This document shows, one piece after another, positions 1 to 6,159 of a stretch of 10,353 nucleotides of DNA (positions are counted from its first letter, which is position 1; each line of letters opens with the position of its first letter). Below the pieces are notes generated by a model. That model had not been told where the DNA came from and made no database searches. It saw only the letters and a list, made by a program, of their open reading frames with translations. Location: the NCBI GenBank assembly GCA_018896395.1, contig JAHIMN010000276.1, forward strand, positions 1-10,353, given 5' to 3'. Origin of the DNA: Verrucomicrobiota bacterium (GTDB lineage Bacteria > Verrucomicrobiota > Kiritimatiellia > JAAZAB01). The translations under genes and the position numbers were made by a program.

Positions 1-2
1 CA

Positions 3-107
3 CAGCATGACTACCGAAAGCTTAAAACACTGATTGCGGAGCTTTCCGCAATCAACATCAAACTGTTGAAACACAAAGTGCAAAGGAGCAAATCACGCCA
101 ACGCTAA
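3..107 (+). CDS. C-terminal end of an unidentified small basic protein upstream of the IS66 transposase
   Basis: Frame 3 is open from the window edge to a TAA at 105-107, giving 34 residues that begin QHDYRKLKTLIAELSAIN and finish with a Lys/Arg-rich tail (KVQRSKSRQR). The composition, an amphipathic-looking helix followed by a basic tail, resembles a real C-terminus more than random sequence. Its 3' end would overlap the probable true start of the transposase (around 92-95) by about 15 nt. Overlapping, translationally coupled ORFs are the normal arrangement in IS66 elements (tnpA-tnpB-tnpC). The visible residues do not look like a TnpB C-terminus as I know it, so the product is left unnamed. 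It could instead be a chance open frame, since only 34 codons are visible. Confidence 0.4.
   Translation, partial: QHDYRKLKTLIAELSAINIKLLKHKVQRSKSRQR
31..54. repeat. Perfect 10-bp hairpin
   Basis: TGATTGCGGA (31-40), loop GCTT, then TCCGCAATCA (45-54) is a perfect inverted repeat. It lies inside the partial upstream ORF and about 28 nt before the Shine-Dalgarno-like AAAGGAG of the transposase. No T-run follows, so it is not a classical intrinsic terminator. In mRNA it could pause ribosomes or modulate coupling to the transposase ORF. That role is inference. Confidence 0.6.
82..88 (+). promoter_or_regulatory. Strong Shine-Dalgarno without a standard start codon (transposase)
   Basis: AAAGGAG is the only strong ribosome-binding site ahead of the transposase. 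The transposase frame is open from 26, but there is no in-frame ATG, GTG or TTG until GTG at 215. In-frame codons after the site are ATC at 92 (3-nt gap) and ACG at 95 (6-nt gap). This suggests a rare start codon, an ATG-to-ATC mutation, or coupling from the upstream ORF. The GTG at 215 has only GGAGG at 184-188, which is 26 nt away and too distant. Confidence 0.5.
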
Positions 108-214
108 CCGCAACGGCAGCGGCAAGTCAACCGGCCGTAATCTGTCCACAGAAGGAAGCCTGCCCGTATGCTCGGGTTTGCGCGGAGGTTCAGGCTGAAA
201 ACGAACGGCTCAAA

Positions 215-1639
215 GTGGAGAACCGGGATCTGCGGCGTGTTTTCGATCTGGCCACCGACGCCTTCAAGCAGAAGGAAGCCGAAATACAGGCTCTGAAACT
301 GGAGGCGGAAGTTCTGCGCCGCAAGCTCCACGATCTGCTACAGCGGCCGTTTGCAGGGAATACGGACAGCGAAGAGGAAGAAGACAAAAGTTCAGATCAG
401 GCAGATCAGAAGCACGAAGAACGGGAGTGGAAAAAGAGAGGCGCGCCGGCGGGACACCGTGGAGCTACCCGTAAGAAACCGGATCAGAAGCCGGATCGCA
501 CCGTTTTTGTCCGGCCCGAGCAATGCCCGCAGTGCCGTTCGCACAACATCAGCCCCTGTCAGGATGTGGAAGAACACACCCAGGAGGACATCGTCATCGT
601 GCGACCCGTGACCACCCGCTTTCTGAAACAGCGCGGATATTGCCGGGACTGTGGAGTAGAGTTTTTCCCCAGAGGCAAAGGGGAACGGCCCAAGGGCTAC
701 ATCGGGCCTGTTGCCGTGGCGGTGGCCGGTTACCTGCGCTATGTGGTTAAGATGCCCTTTGAGGCCGTGCGGAAAATACTCAGCGGATTATGGGGCTTGC
801 CGATCACCCCCGCCGCGTTGGTCGGCTTTGAAAAAAAGCTGGCCGTGGCCGGCAGCCCCTTGTACGAACAAATCGCCGATATGGTCCGATTCAGCACGGG
901 TATCAACGTTGACGAAACCAGCTGGCCGAGAGGCCCCGTCATGGAATGGCTCTGGACATTCACCAACCCGGATTGCACATTTTTCAAGATCGATCCGAGT
1001 CGCGCCGGCGCGGTGGTCAAATCCGTGTTGGGAAACAGTTACGCAGGCGTACTCGGCTCTGATTGCTTCAGCGCCTATAACCCTATAGCTGCCCTGGCCA
1101 AACAGAAGTGCCTGACCCATTATGAACGGGCGGCTAAAAACCTCGAAAAGTTCCATCCACAAGATCAGCCCGCCAATCTTTTTGCCCTCTGCTTGAAAGA
1201 CATCTTCAAAAGAGCCAGGCAGACCAAACGCGACTGGTTGGCCGGCATTATAGGCGATGAGCAGGCAAATCAAATGGGGAAGGACTTCGAGGAAGAACTC
1301 GATCAGATGGTTGAACTGCCCATCGAGAACCACGACGCGGAAAATCTCCGCAAAAGACTCGTGACTCACAGGGACGCAAATTTCACCTTCCTGCGATACA
1401 ATGAGGTTGAGCCGGACAACAACCGTGCCGAAAGAGCTTTACGTCCCTCCGTTGTCATGCGAAAAATCACCTACGGAAATAACTCGGAAACCGGCGCTCG
1501 TAACCACGAGATATTGATGAGCCTGGTCGAGACCGCCAAACTCCACGATGCAGACCCGCTCGATCTGATGATGAGCCTTGCCGCCGGCAGGGATTCCGCC
1601 GAGATCAAGCCGGCGCTTTTCGGCTGGGATACCAGCTGA
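215..1639 (+). CDS. IS66-family transposase (TnpC-like DDE transposase)
   Basis: This protein catalyses DNA cleavage and strand transfer of the insertion sequence. From the GTG start (474 residues) it shows an N-terminal coiled-coil region (about 1-45), an acidic linker (51-70), a zinc-binding region with Cys104, Cys107, Cys115, Cys143 and Cys146, then the IS66 DDE core. The core has Asp233 in INVDETSW, Asp283 in GVLGSDCFSAYN, and Glu406 in PDNNRAERALRP, the hallmark C-terminal motif of the family. A short C-terminal domain follows. The frame continues upstream of 215 with protein-like sequence (VCAEVQAENERLKVENRDL crosses the GTG), so the native protein probably starts near 92-95 and is about 515 residues long, nearer the usual TnpC length. 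That extension adds three evenly spaced cysteines (CPQKEACPYARVC). No internal stop or frameshift is seen, so the core seems intact. Confidence 0.95.
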   Translation: MENRDLRRVFDLATDAFKQKEAEIQALKLEAEVLRRKLHDLLQRPFAGNTDSEEEEDKSSDQADQKHEEREWKKRGAPAGHRGATRKKPDQKPDRTVFVRPEQCPQCRSHNISPCQDVEEHTQEDIVIVRPVTTRFLKQRGYCRDCGVEFFPRGKGERPKGYIGPVAVAVAGYLRYVVKMPFEAVRKILSGLWGLPITPAALVGFEKKLAVAGSPLYEQIADMVRFSTGINVDETSWPRGPVMEWLWTFTNPDCTFFKIDPSRAGAVVKSVLGNSYAGVLGSDCFSAYNPIAALAKQKCLTHYERAAKNLEKFHPQDQPANLFALCLKDIFKRARQTKRDWLAGIIGDEQANQMGKDFEEELDQMVELPIENHDAENLRKRLVTHRDANFTFLRYNEVEPDNNRAERALRPSVVMRKITYGNNSETGARNHEILMSLVETAKLHDADPLDLMMSLAAGRDSAEIKPALFGWDTS

Positions 1640-1827
1640 TAAACAATCCTTTGCGCCAGTAGAATGACCTCGCCGCGGCCACATGCCCACCGACTTGTCT
1701 CTTCGGATGGCTAAAGGGTTACCACCCATCAAACGCCTCTTTGAAATGTGACCGTACGTTTTACGTGAAACCTAATATACAGAGATCCCGTCAAACACAC
1801 AAGAGTTTTTTTGGTAATACCTCAGTT
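1640..1827. other. Non-coding stretch: IS66 right end and convergent intergenic gap
   Basis: This stretch lies between the transposase stop and the convergent hydrolase stop. It holds the subterminal region of the insertion sequence, the proposed right inverted repeat (about 1747-1764) and about 60 nt of host flank. TTTTTTT at 1806-1812 lacks a preceding GC-rich stem, so I do not call a terminator. No convincing ORF is present. Confidence 0.5.
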
Positions 1828-3333
1828 CTATCCGAACGTCACGGGGATGTCCGCCACCCGCAGATCGGAGAAACGCGCGGACCCGTTCTCCACAAAGAGC
1901 CCGAACCGGCCGGATGTAACATGGTCCGTGGCGGTCACGGGGGAGGTGTTCAGGACGAAGCGGGGGCGGTTGTTGACGTACACCTCGACATAGCTGTCGC
2001 GAACCCAGACCTCAATCGCGCAGCGGTCCGGGAGAGCACCATACACCACGTCCAAGGGATCGACACGCAAGGAGGTGCGGCACTGCAGGATCGGGCGGCA
2101 AAGCTCGATCCGGGACCGTTCCCGATCGAGTGACACGGCCCAGCCTTTCTCCGATCGGGTGTCGCCCTCGTGGATGCGGAAGATGACCCCGGCGCGGGCC
2201 GCGCCGGAGAGATTGACCGTACAGCGCACCGCGAAGTCACCCAGGGGCTGGTCGAACAGCCAGGCGCTCATGGCCACCCCGGCGTTGCCGGTGAGGGCAC
2301 TCCCACCTGACTGCCATTCGCCGATGGGCCATTTCTTCAACGCCTTCACGACTTGGCCCGGGGATCCCGGGCCGAGTTGTTGCGTTCCGAGCAGCCCGTC
2401 CAGTCCCGGCCAGCGTTCGAGAAAGAGCGTGCCGTCGGGATTCTGTCCGACTACCTTGGGGGCGGCGAACGCGGTGCGGTACCCGCAGATGTGGTGATAG
2501 AGCAAGGGGCCGTCGTCGGTTTCGATAATCTTGCCGACGTAGCAGTCGACCCGTCCTTCCCCGGAGCCGATCAGCAGATGGTCGTCGGGCACGCGATAGG
2601 GGCCGTATTTGGCGTCGCTCACCAGGTAGAATGTGCCGGTGGCGCACTGTCGGGACGGCAGATGGATACGGCGGTAGATGCCGGAGGTGGAGTACAGCAG
2701 GTAGTGGAACCCGTTCAAAGCAAAGTACTGGGGAACTTCCATGTCCAGATGCCGGGCCGGTGAGGCAATCGGCGAATGGTACTCCCAGTTCACCAGGTCG
2801 CGGGAACTCACCCGGGCAATGCAACCGTTGACCGTCTTCGGCACGCGCATGTCCCCGGCGCAGACAAAGGCTTCGTAACCGCCGTCCGCCGCGGGAATGA
2901 CGTACGCGTCGCGCCATGGCACGGTCCGCTGGGCGGTGTCCTCCGGGGCCGCCTCGTAGTACGGTCCGCGGGCGCACAGCACCGGGTTGGCCGGGTGCTT
3001 CCGCCAGGAGTCCAGATCGCGGGACAGCAGCAAACCGATCTTCTCGCGATCTTCATGGCAGGAGCCGTAGGTCATGCCATACCCATCCGGGGTGCGGAAA
3101 ACCGACCCGGTCAGGATGACGTTGGCGTCCCAGGCACGCGTGTTCTGCGTGTCCTGAAGCAGGATCTCGGACCGTTCCTCCCATCGCCGCCAATCTGTGG
3201 TTACGGCGTGGCAGACCCGGTCCCAAGCCGGCTTGCCATAAGGCTGGGTCAGTGTGAACAGGTGATAGACGTCTCCGTCGCGGAACATCCAAGTGTCCCA
3301 CATCCGCAGACTGGATTTCGGACGATAAATCAT
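1828..3333 (-). CDS. GH32-like glycoside hydrolase (five-bladed beta-propeller plus C-terminal beta-sandwich)
   Basis: The product (501 residues) has no signal peptide and is predicted cytoplasmic. The order of motifs matches GH32-type fructosidases. WDTWMFRDGDVYHLF (about 12-26) sits where the WMNDPNG nucleophile block lies, with Asp13 as candidate nucleophile. LTGSVF (about 74-79) replaces the usual FSGS motif. WRDAYVI (about 140-146) resembles the RDP motif with Asp142. MEVPQYF (about 198-204) resembles the EC block ECPDLF, with Glu199 as candidate acid/base. A second domain (about 335-501) of alternating strands resembles the GH32 C-terminal sandwich or a LamG-like fold. All three catalytic carboxylates seem present, but the flanking residues are not canonical (no NDPNG, RDA for RDP, EV for EC), so the substrate cannot be named. 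The minus-strand site GAAGGAG lies about 10 nt before the chosen ATG. The gene starts 26 nt after the etfA stop codon, so co-transcription is possible. Confidence 0.8.
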   Translation of the reverse strand: MIYRPKSSLRMWDTWMFRDGDVYHLFTLTQPYGKPAWDRVCHAVTTDWRRWEERSEILLQDTQNTRAWDANVILTGSVFRTPDGYGMTYGSCHEDREKIGLLLSRDLDSWRKHPANPVLCARGPYYEAAPEDTAQRTVPWRDAYVIPAADGGYEAFVCAGDMRVPKTVNGCIARVSSRDLVNWEYHSPIASPARHLDMEVPQYFALNGFHYLLYSTSGIYRRIHLPSRQCATGTFYLVSDAKYGPYRVPDDHLLIGSGEGRVDCYVGKIIETDDGPLLYHHICGYRTAFAAPKVVGQNPDGTLFLERWPGLDGLLGTQQLGPGSPGQVVKALKKWPIGEWQSGGSALTGNAGVAMSAWLFDQPLGDFAVRCTVNLSGAARAGVIFRIHEGDTRSEKGWAVSLDRERSRIELCRPILQCRTSLRVDPLDVVYGALPDRCAIEVWVRDSYVEVYVNNRPRFVLNTSPVTATDHVTSGRFGLFVENGSARFSDLRVADIPVTFG

Positions 3334-3359
3334 GGTATGGCATCTCCTTCCATACGAGA

Positions 3360-4565
3360 CTATTGCTTCAGCACTTTCTTGAATTCGCGGGTGAGAAGTG
3401 GGACGAGCTTAAACAGGTCGCCGACCAGACCGTAGGTCGCCATCCGGAAGATGGGCGCCTCGGGATCCTTGTTGATCGCCACGATGATGTCGGCGGACGA
3501 CATGCCCGCCAGGTGCTGAATCTGTCCGCTGATGCCGCAGGCAATATAGATTTTGGGACAGACGGTTTTGCCGGTCTGACCGACCTGGTGTGAATATGGA
3601 ATCCAGCCCGCGTCCACGGCGGCGCGCGAGGATCCGACCCCGGCCCCCAGCACTTCGGCCAGCTCGCGAACGATCGCAAAATTCTCCGGCGCCTGCAGAC
3701 CGCGACCGCCGGACACGATAATGTTGGCCTCCGCGATGTTGGTCGTGGTTTCCGTTTCCGGCACAAACCTTACGCGCTGGGCGCGGGATTTCAAGATCTC
3801 TGCCGTCACCTTCTCGATGAGTGTCTCGCCCTGACGCTTGGCGTCAACCACGGCCTCTTTCATGACCTTATGACGCACGGTAGCCATCTGGGGCCGGTGC
3901 CTGGGCGTAATAATGGTGGCCATGATATTGCCGCCAAAGGCCGGACGGGTCTGCAACAGGTTCTTCGTTTCCGGATCAATGGCCAAGCCGGTGCAGTCGG
4001 CGGTAAGTCCCGCCTTCACGGTCACAGCCACACGGGATACCAGACTGCGCCCGATCGTTGTAGCCCCGCAGAGCATAATGGCGGGCTTGTGCCGCCGGAC
4101 GAGATCAATAAGCACGGCGGCATAGGGCTCATCCTGAAAATAGGCCAATTCCGGTGCATCCACCAGATACACCCGGTCGGCCCCGCGCTGAATGAGCTCC
4201 GCCGTTCGATCCGTCATCTGGTGGCCCAGCAGGACAGCGCACAGCTGCATGCCAAGCTGATCGGCCAGCTTGCGCCCTTCCCCCAGAAGCTCATAGGTGA
4301 TGCTTTGAATATGGCCGTCTTTCTGCTCGGCAAAAATCCAGACATCGCGGTAAGCGCTCAAGTCCACAGCCACCGTCGCCGGTTGACGTATCTCGATGGC
4401 CTCGAACTTGCAGATCTCGACACAGGCCCCGCAGAGCGTGCACTTGGCAAGCTCGATGACGGCCAGCTTGTCCTGCATGGTAATGGCGCCGAACGGACAG
4501 GACTTGATGCAGAGGCGGCAACCGACGCACTTATCTTTGATAACCACAATGGGTTCATTTTCCAT
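3360..4565 (-). CDS. etfA: Electron transfer flavoprotein alpha subunit with N-terminal 2x[4Fe-4S] ferredoxin domain
   Basis: EtfA pairs with EtfB in the cytoplasm and carries the alpha-FAD that passes electrons to a partner dehydrogenase or quinone reductase. The 401-residue protein begins with a bacterial ferredoxin domain: Cys13, 16, 19 and 23 (CVGCRLCIKSCP) and Cys42, 45, 48 and 52 (CTLCGACVEIC). The EtfA N-terminal domain (about 68-255) follows, then the C-terminal FAD domain (about 278-401), including SGGRGL, SSRAAVDAGWIPYSHQVGQ and IACGISGQIQHLAGM. Ordinary EtfA lacks the first 60 residues. Fused ferredoxin domains are known in CarE and LctC of Acetobacterium woodii, where they belong to bifurcating or confurcating enzymes. 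The ATG is preceded by GGGAG at a normal distance. The gene follows etfB after an unusually long 220-bp spacer, and the hydrolase gene follows 26 nt downstream. No dehydrogenase partner is visible. Confidence 0.95.
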   Translation of the reverse strand: MENEPIVVIKDKCVGCRLCIKSCPFGAITMQDKLAVIELAKCTLCGACVEICKFEAIEIRQPATVAVDLSAYRDVWIFAEQKDGHIQSITYELLGEGRKLADQLGMQLCAVLLGHQMTDRTAELIQRGADRVYLVDAPELAYFQDEPYAAVLIDLVRRHKPAIMLCGATTIGRSLVSRVAVTVKAGLTADCTGLAIDPETKNLLQTRPAFGGNIMATIITPRHRPQMATVRHKVMKEAVVDAKRQGETLIEKVTAEILKSRAQRVRFVPETETTTNIAEANIIVSGGRGLQAPENFAIVRELAEVLGAGVGSSRAAVDAGWIPYSHQVGQTGKTVCPKIYIACGISGQIQHLAGMSSADIIVAINKDPEAPIFRMATYGLVGDLFKLVPLLTREFKKVLKQ

Positions 4566-4632
4566 TAATACTCTCCCGGATATACTTAAGAGCTGATTTC
4601 AAAAGCAACCGCAAAGAAACATAAACAAAGAT

Positions 4633-4770
4633 TTGCCCGCGAAACACGCGAAAGGAACGCAAAATATAATTGTTGGGATAATTTCATTCGCCTTAAACTC
4701 GTTTGCTGATTTATTATGTAAAATAAAAATCAGATCCTGTTCGCGTTCCTTTTGCGTGGTTAGCGGGCAA
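4633..4770. repeat. Long imperfect inverted repeat (28-bp arms) between etfB and etfA
   Basis: The left arm (4633-4660) starts TTGCCCGC and ends AAAGGAACGC. The reverse complement of 4743-4770 matches it at 25 of 28 positions. The arms flank an AT-rich core of 82 nt. The right arm starts 15 nt past the etfB stop codon, so the pair fills the etfB-etfA gap. A transcript could fold into a long stem, and the layout also fits a miniature inverted-repeat element. The minus-strand frame through it (4802-4599, ending FAGKSLFMFLCGCF) looks like a translated repeat, not a gene. Confidence 0.75.
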
Positions 4771-4785
4771 GTTTTTTCTGTGCGC

Positions 4786-5580
4786 TTACGAGGCCGCGGC
4801 AATCACGGCATCCTTCAGTTTTTCGACCACCTGCAGCACGATTTCCTCAGGCTCGCCCTTGAAGATCTGCCCGCCCAGCCGGGCTGGCGGCGTGAAAATT
4901 TTGACGACCTTGGTGGGCGACCCGTCCAGGCCGAGGTTCGCTTTTTCACCCTGGATATCGGCCGCTTTCCAATGCACGATTTGCGCCTTCCTGGCGGCCA
5001 ACTTGCCCTTGAGCGAGGGCAAGCGCGGTTCGTTGATTTCCTTGACAACCGTCAGCACGCAGGGCACCGGAGAACGGATCACTTCGGTACCCTCTTCCAA
5101 GAGCCGTTCGCCGATCACGTGCGTGGCGCTGATTTCCTCGATCTTGCGCACATAGGTGATTTGCGGCAGGTCCAGGTGGGCGGCTATGCCGGGGCCCACC
5201 TGGGCGGTATCGCCGTCGGAGGCCTGTTTACCGCACAGGATCACGCCGTAATCGCCGATTTTTTTTAAGGCCAGGGAAAGCGTGTAGCTGGTGGCCCAGG
5301 TGTCACTGCCGGCGAACGCCCGATCGGAAACCAGGATGCCGGCGTCCACGCCCATGGCCATGGCCTCGCGCAAGGCGTTCTCGGCCTGGGGCGGGCCCAT
5401 GGTAATGGCCGTAACCTTGCCGCCCAGTTTTTCCTTCAGGCGCAGACTCTCTTCGATGGCGTACATGTCGAAGGGATTGATGATCGAAACGACGCCCTCC
5501 CGGATCAGCGTATTGGTCTTAGGGTCAATCTTGACGTCCGCCGTATCCGGCACCTGCTTGATACAAACCACGATATGCAT
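4786..5580 (-). CDS. etfB: Electron transfer flavoprotein beta subunit
   Basis: EtfB is the partner of EtfA and binds AMP in classical ETFs or a second, bifurcating FAD in anaerobic ones. The 264 residues match the usual EtfB length. It begins MHIVVCIKQVPDTADVKID, continues with INPFDMYAIEESLRLKE (about 34-50), and has the nucleotide-binding loop CGKQASDGDTAQVGP (116-130). To my knowledge the DGDTAQVGP form is typical of EtfB from bifurcating complexes, whereas classical ETFs have a different sequence here; this should be checked against a tree. The ATG at 5580 is used because the MHIVVCIKQ start is standard; only a weak GTGAG lies upstream. The 5' leader carries tandem palindromes (5625-5654). 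The gene is separated from etfA by the 4633-4770 palindrome. Confidence 0.95.
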   Translation of the reverse strand: MHIVVCIKQVPDTADVKIDPKTNTLIREGVVSIINPFDMYAIEESLRLKEKLGGKVTAITMGPPQAENALREAMAMGVDAGILVSDRAFAGSDTWATSYTLSLALKKIGDYGVILCGKQASDGDTAQVGPGIAAHLDLPQITYVRKIEEISATHVIGERLLEEGTEVIRSPVPCVLTVVKEINEPRLPSLKGKLAARKAQIVHWKAADIQGEKANLGLDGSPTKVVKIFTPPARLGGQIFKGEPEEIVLQVVEKLKDAVIAAAS

Positions 5581-5603
5581 AGGAGCTCACTAAATGAATG
5601 GTT

Positions 5604-5616
5604 AATGGTCAATGGT
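5604..5616. repeat. 13-nt dispersed repeat AATGGTCAATGGT, copy 1
   Basis: AATGGTCAATGGT lies in a run of ATGGT-like units (about 5597-5624) just upstream of etfB. The exact reverse complement ACCATTGACCATT occurs at 8144-8156, in the spacer before the GldG-like gene. Sharing 13 identical bases between two spacers suggests a dispersed intergenic repeat. Confidence 0.5.
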
Positions 5617-5624
5617 TGATGGTT

Positions 5625-5654
5625 TCCGCCAGAGGCGGATCCGCCTTCGGCGGA
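5625..5654. repeat. Two tandem 15-bp palindromes TCCGCC-NNN-GGCGGA
   Basis: TCCGCC-AGA-GGCGGA (5625-5639) is followed without gap by TCCGCC-TTC-GGCGGA (5640-5654). Each is a perfect 6-bp stem with a 3-nt loop. A third copy with loop GAA is at 10279-10293, and a related pair lies inside the ABC ATPase gene (7010-7033). The tandem pair sits in the leader of etfB, 45-74 nt upstream of its ATG, and could form one long cruciform or two small hairpins. The dispersed copies resemble REP-type elements. Confidence 0.7.
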
Positions 5655-5663
5655 AATGAAAAA

Positions 5664-5804
5664 TGGTTGCATCCAAATTCAAAACATGGAATCGCGATAT
5701 TAGCCGTCACCGCTCCTCGCCTTCGCGACTCGCCTTGGCGTAGCGCTCCGGCTAAGCCAGGAGCCCACGCTTCGGGGGAGCCTAGGAAGACCGGATGCAA
5801 ACCA
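5664..5804. repeat. Possible miniature inverted-repeat element (about 141 bp)
   Basis: TGGTTGCATCC (5664-5674) and GGATGCAAACCA (5793-5804) are inverted copies differing by one inserted base. The GC-rich interior contains smaller stems such as GCTCC(5746-5750)/GGAGC(5760-5764). No ORF of its own is convincing. The size and terminal repeats fit a MITE-like element, but the arms are short, flanking duplications are not obvious, and chance pairing is not excluded. Confidence 0.35.
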
Positions 5805-5840
5805 ATTTATTTACTGCGCCTGACCCTACTGGCTTGGCCC

Positions 5841-6017
5841 ATGCTTGTCAAGCGTCAGACAATTGACATCGAACCGGAACATCCTGCAATATATCCCGTT
5901 ATGCACAACACCCGTCGCCATACGCCGCTGATCCCAATCACCGGGCTGGTGATTCTGCTAATTGCCGGTGGGCCGTTCCCCGGCATCGCCATTCAGCGCG
6001 AAAGCGGCGGAGACTAA
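5841..6017 (+). CDS. Doubtful small ORF with one hydrophobic segment
   Basis: An ATG at 5841 opens a 58-residue frame with a possible membrane segment, TPLIPITGLVILLIAGG, ending in QRESGGD. An internal ATG at 5901 would give 38 residues. Codon choice (many C/G third positions in the second half) looks somewhat coding-like. There is no Shine-Dalgarno sequence at either ATG, and the frame upstream of 5841 runs through repeat sequence. I do not recognise the product. It may be a gene remnant or chance. Confidence 0.2.
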   Translation: MLVKRQTIDIEPEHPAIYPVMHNTRRHTPLIPITGLVILLIAGGPFPGIAIQRESGGD

Positions 6018-6022
6018 TTTAC

Positions 6023-6051
6023 TTGTCAGATTCATCGTAATCCGGTAAATT
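6023..6051 (+). promoter_or_regulatory. Possible sigma70-type promoter for the Gld-like operon
   Basis: TTGTCA (6023-6028, 5 of 6 consensus) and TAAATT (6046-6051, 4 of 6) are separated by 17 nt. An inverted repeat AATTTAC (6016-6022)/GTAAATT (6045-6051) overlaps the -10 element. A transcript from here would have a leader of about 185 nt containing the palindromes at 6114-6133 and 6160-6222. There is no experimental or comparative support, and the match is moderate. Confidence 0.35.
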
Positions 6052-6113
6052 ATCATTTTTTTGCGGAAGCACAAAAGTAACCATTATCGCTACCAATAAA
6101 GGACACAAGATTG

Positions 6114-6133
6114 CCCGCCAGCGGCGGGGCGGG
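6114..6133. repeat. GC-rich hairpin CCCGCC-N8-GGCGGG
   Basis: CCCGCC (6114-6119) and GGCGGG (6128-6133) form a 6-bp stem around AGCGGCGG. It resembles the TCCGCC/GGCGGA palindromes elsewhere in the window and lies in the leader of the ABC operon. Confidence 0.45.
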
Positions 6134-6159
6134 ATTCCAATAGATTGAACACAAAGCTA

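Larger units (their letters stand above)
1..1764 (+). mobile_element. IS66-family insertion sequence, right-hand part (left end outside window)
   Basis: The element is inferred from the IS66-type DDE transposase and from a candidate right terminus about 125 nt after its stop codon. Read on the minus strand, the proposed end (1764 inwards) starts GTAAAACGTACGGTCACA. IS66-family termini commonly begin with GTAA, so this fits, but the left copy is not in the window and the pair cannot be verified. If 1764 is the end, the 8 bases after it (GTGAAACC, 1765-1772) would be one copy of the target duplication typical of the family. The end lies 63 nt from the convergent hydrolase stop codon, so the insertion appears not to disrupt a gene on this side. 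No tnpA or tnpB homolog is visible before the transposase, but only about 90 nt of upstream sequence is available. Confidence 0.55.

Noticed and set aside
788..1369. 193-codon minus-strand ORF
   Set aside because: Antisense to the IS66 DDE core, which is clearly the coding strand.
1806..1812. Terminator at the T-run after the IS66 element
   Set aside because: No GC-rich inverted repeat precedes the seven T residues.
2237..2977. 246-codon minus-strand ORF
   Set aside because: It is a shifted-frame shadow of the GH32-like gene, rich in Arg/Pro/Gly, with no domain motif.
2776..3435. 219-codon plus-strand ORF
   Set aside because: Antisense to the GH32-like gene and running into etfA; no motif and no ribosome-binding site.
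3870..4568. 232-codon plus-strand ORF
   Set aside because: Antisense shadow of etfA.
4599..4802. Minus-strand 67-codon ORF ending FAGKSLFMFLCGCF
   Set aside because: It runs through the long inverted repeat between etfB and etfA, overlaps the etfB end and has repeat-derived composition with no Shine-Dalgarno.
4633..5268. 211-codon plus-strand ORF
   Set aside because: Antisense to etfB, with its first part inside the inverted repeat.
5598..5840. Upstream part of the 139-codon plus-strand ORF in the divergent spacer
   Set aside because: Its first 80 codons translate ATGGT-type repeats, the tandem palindromes and the possible miniature element; only the later part (5841-6017) is kept as doubtful.
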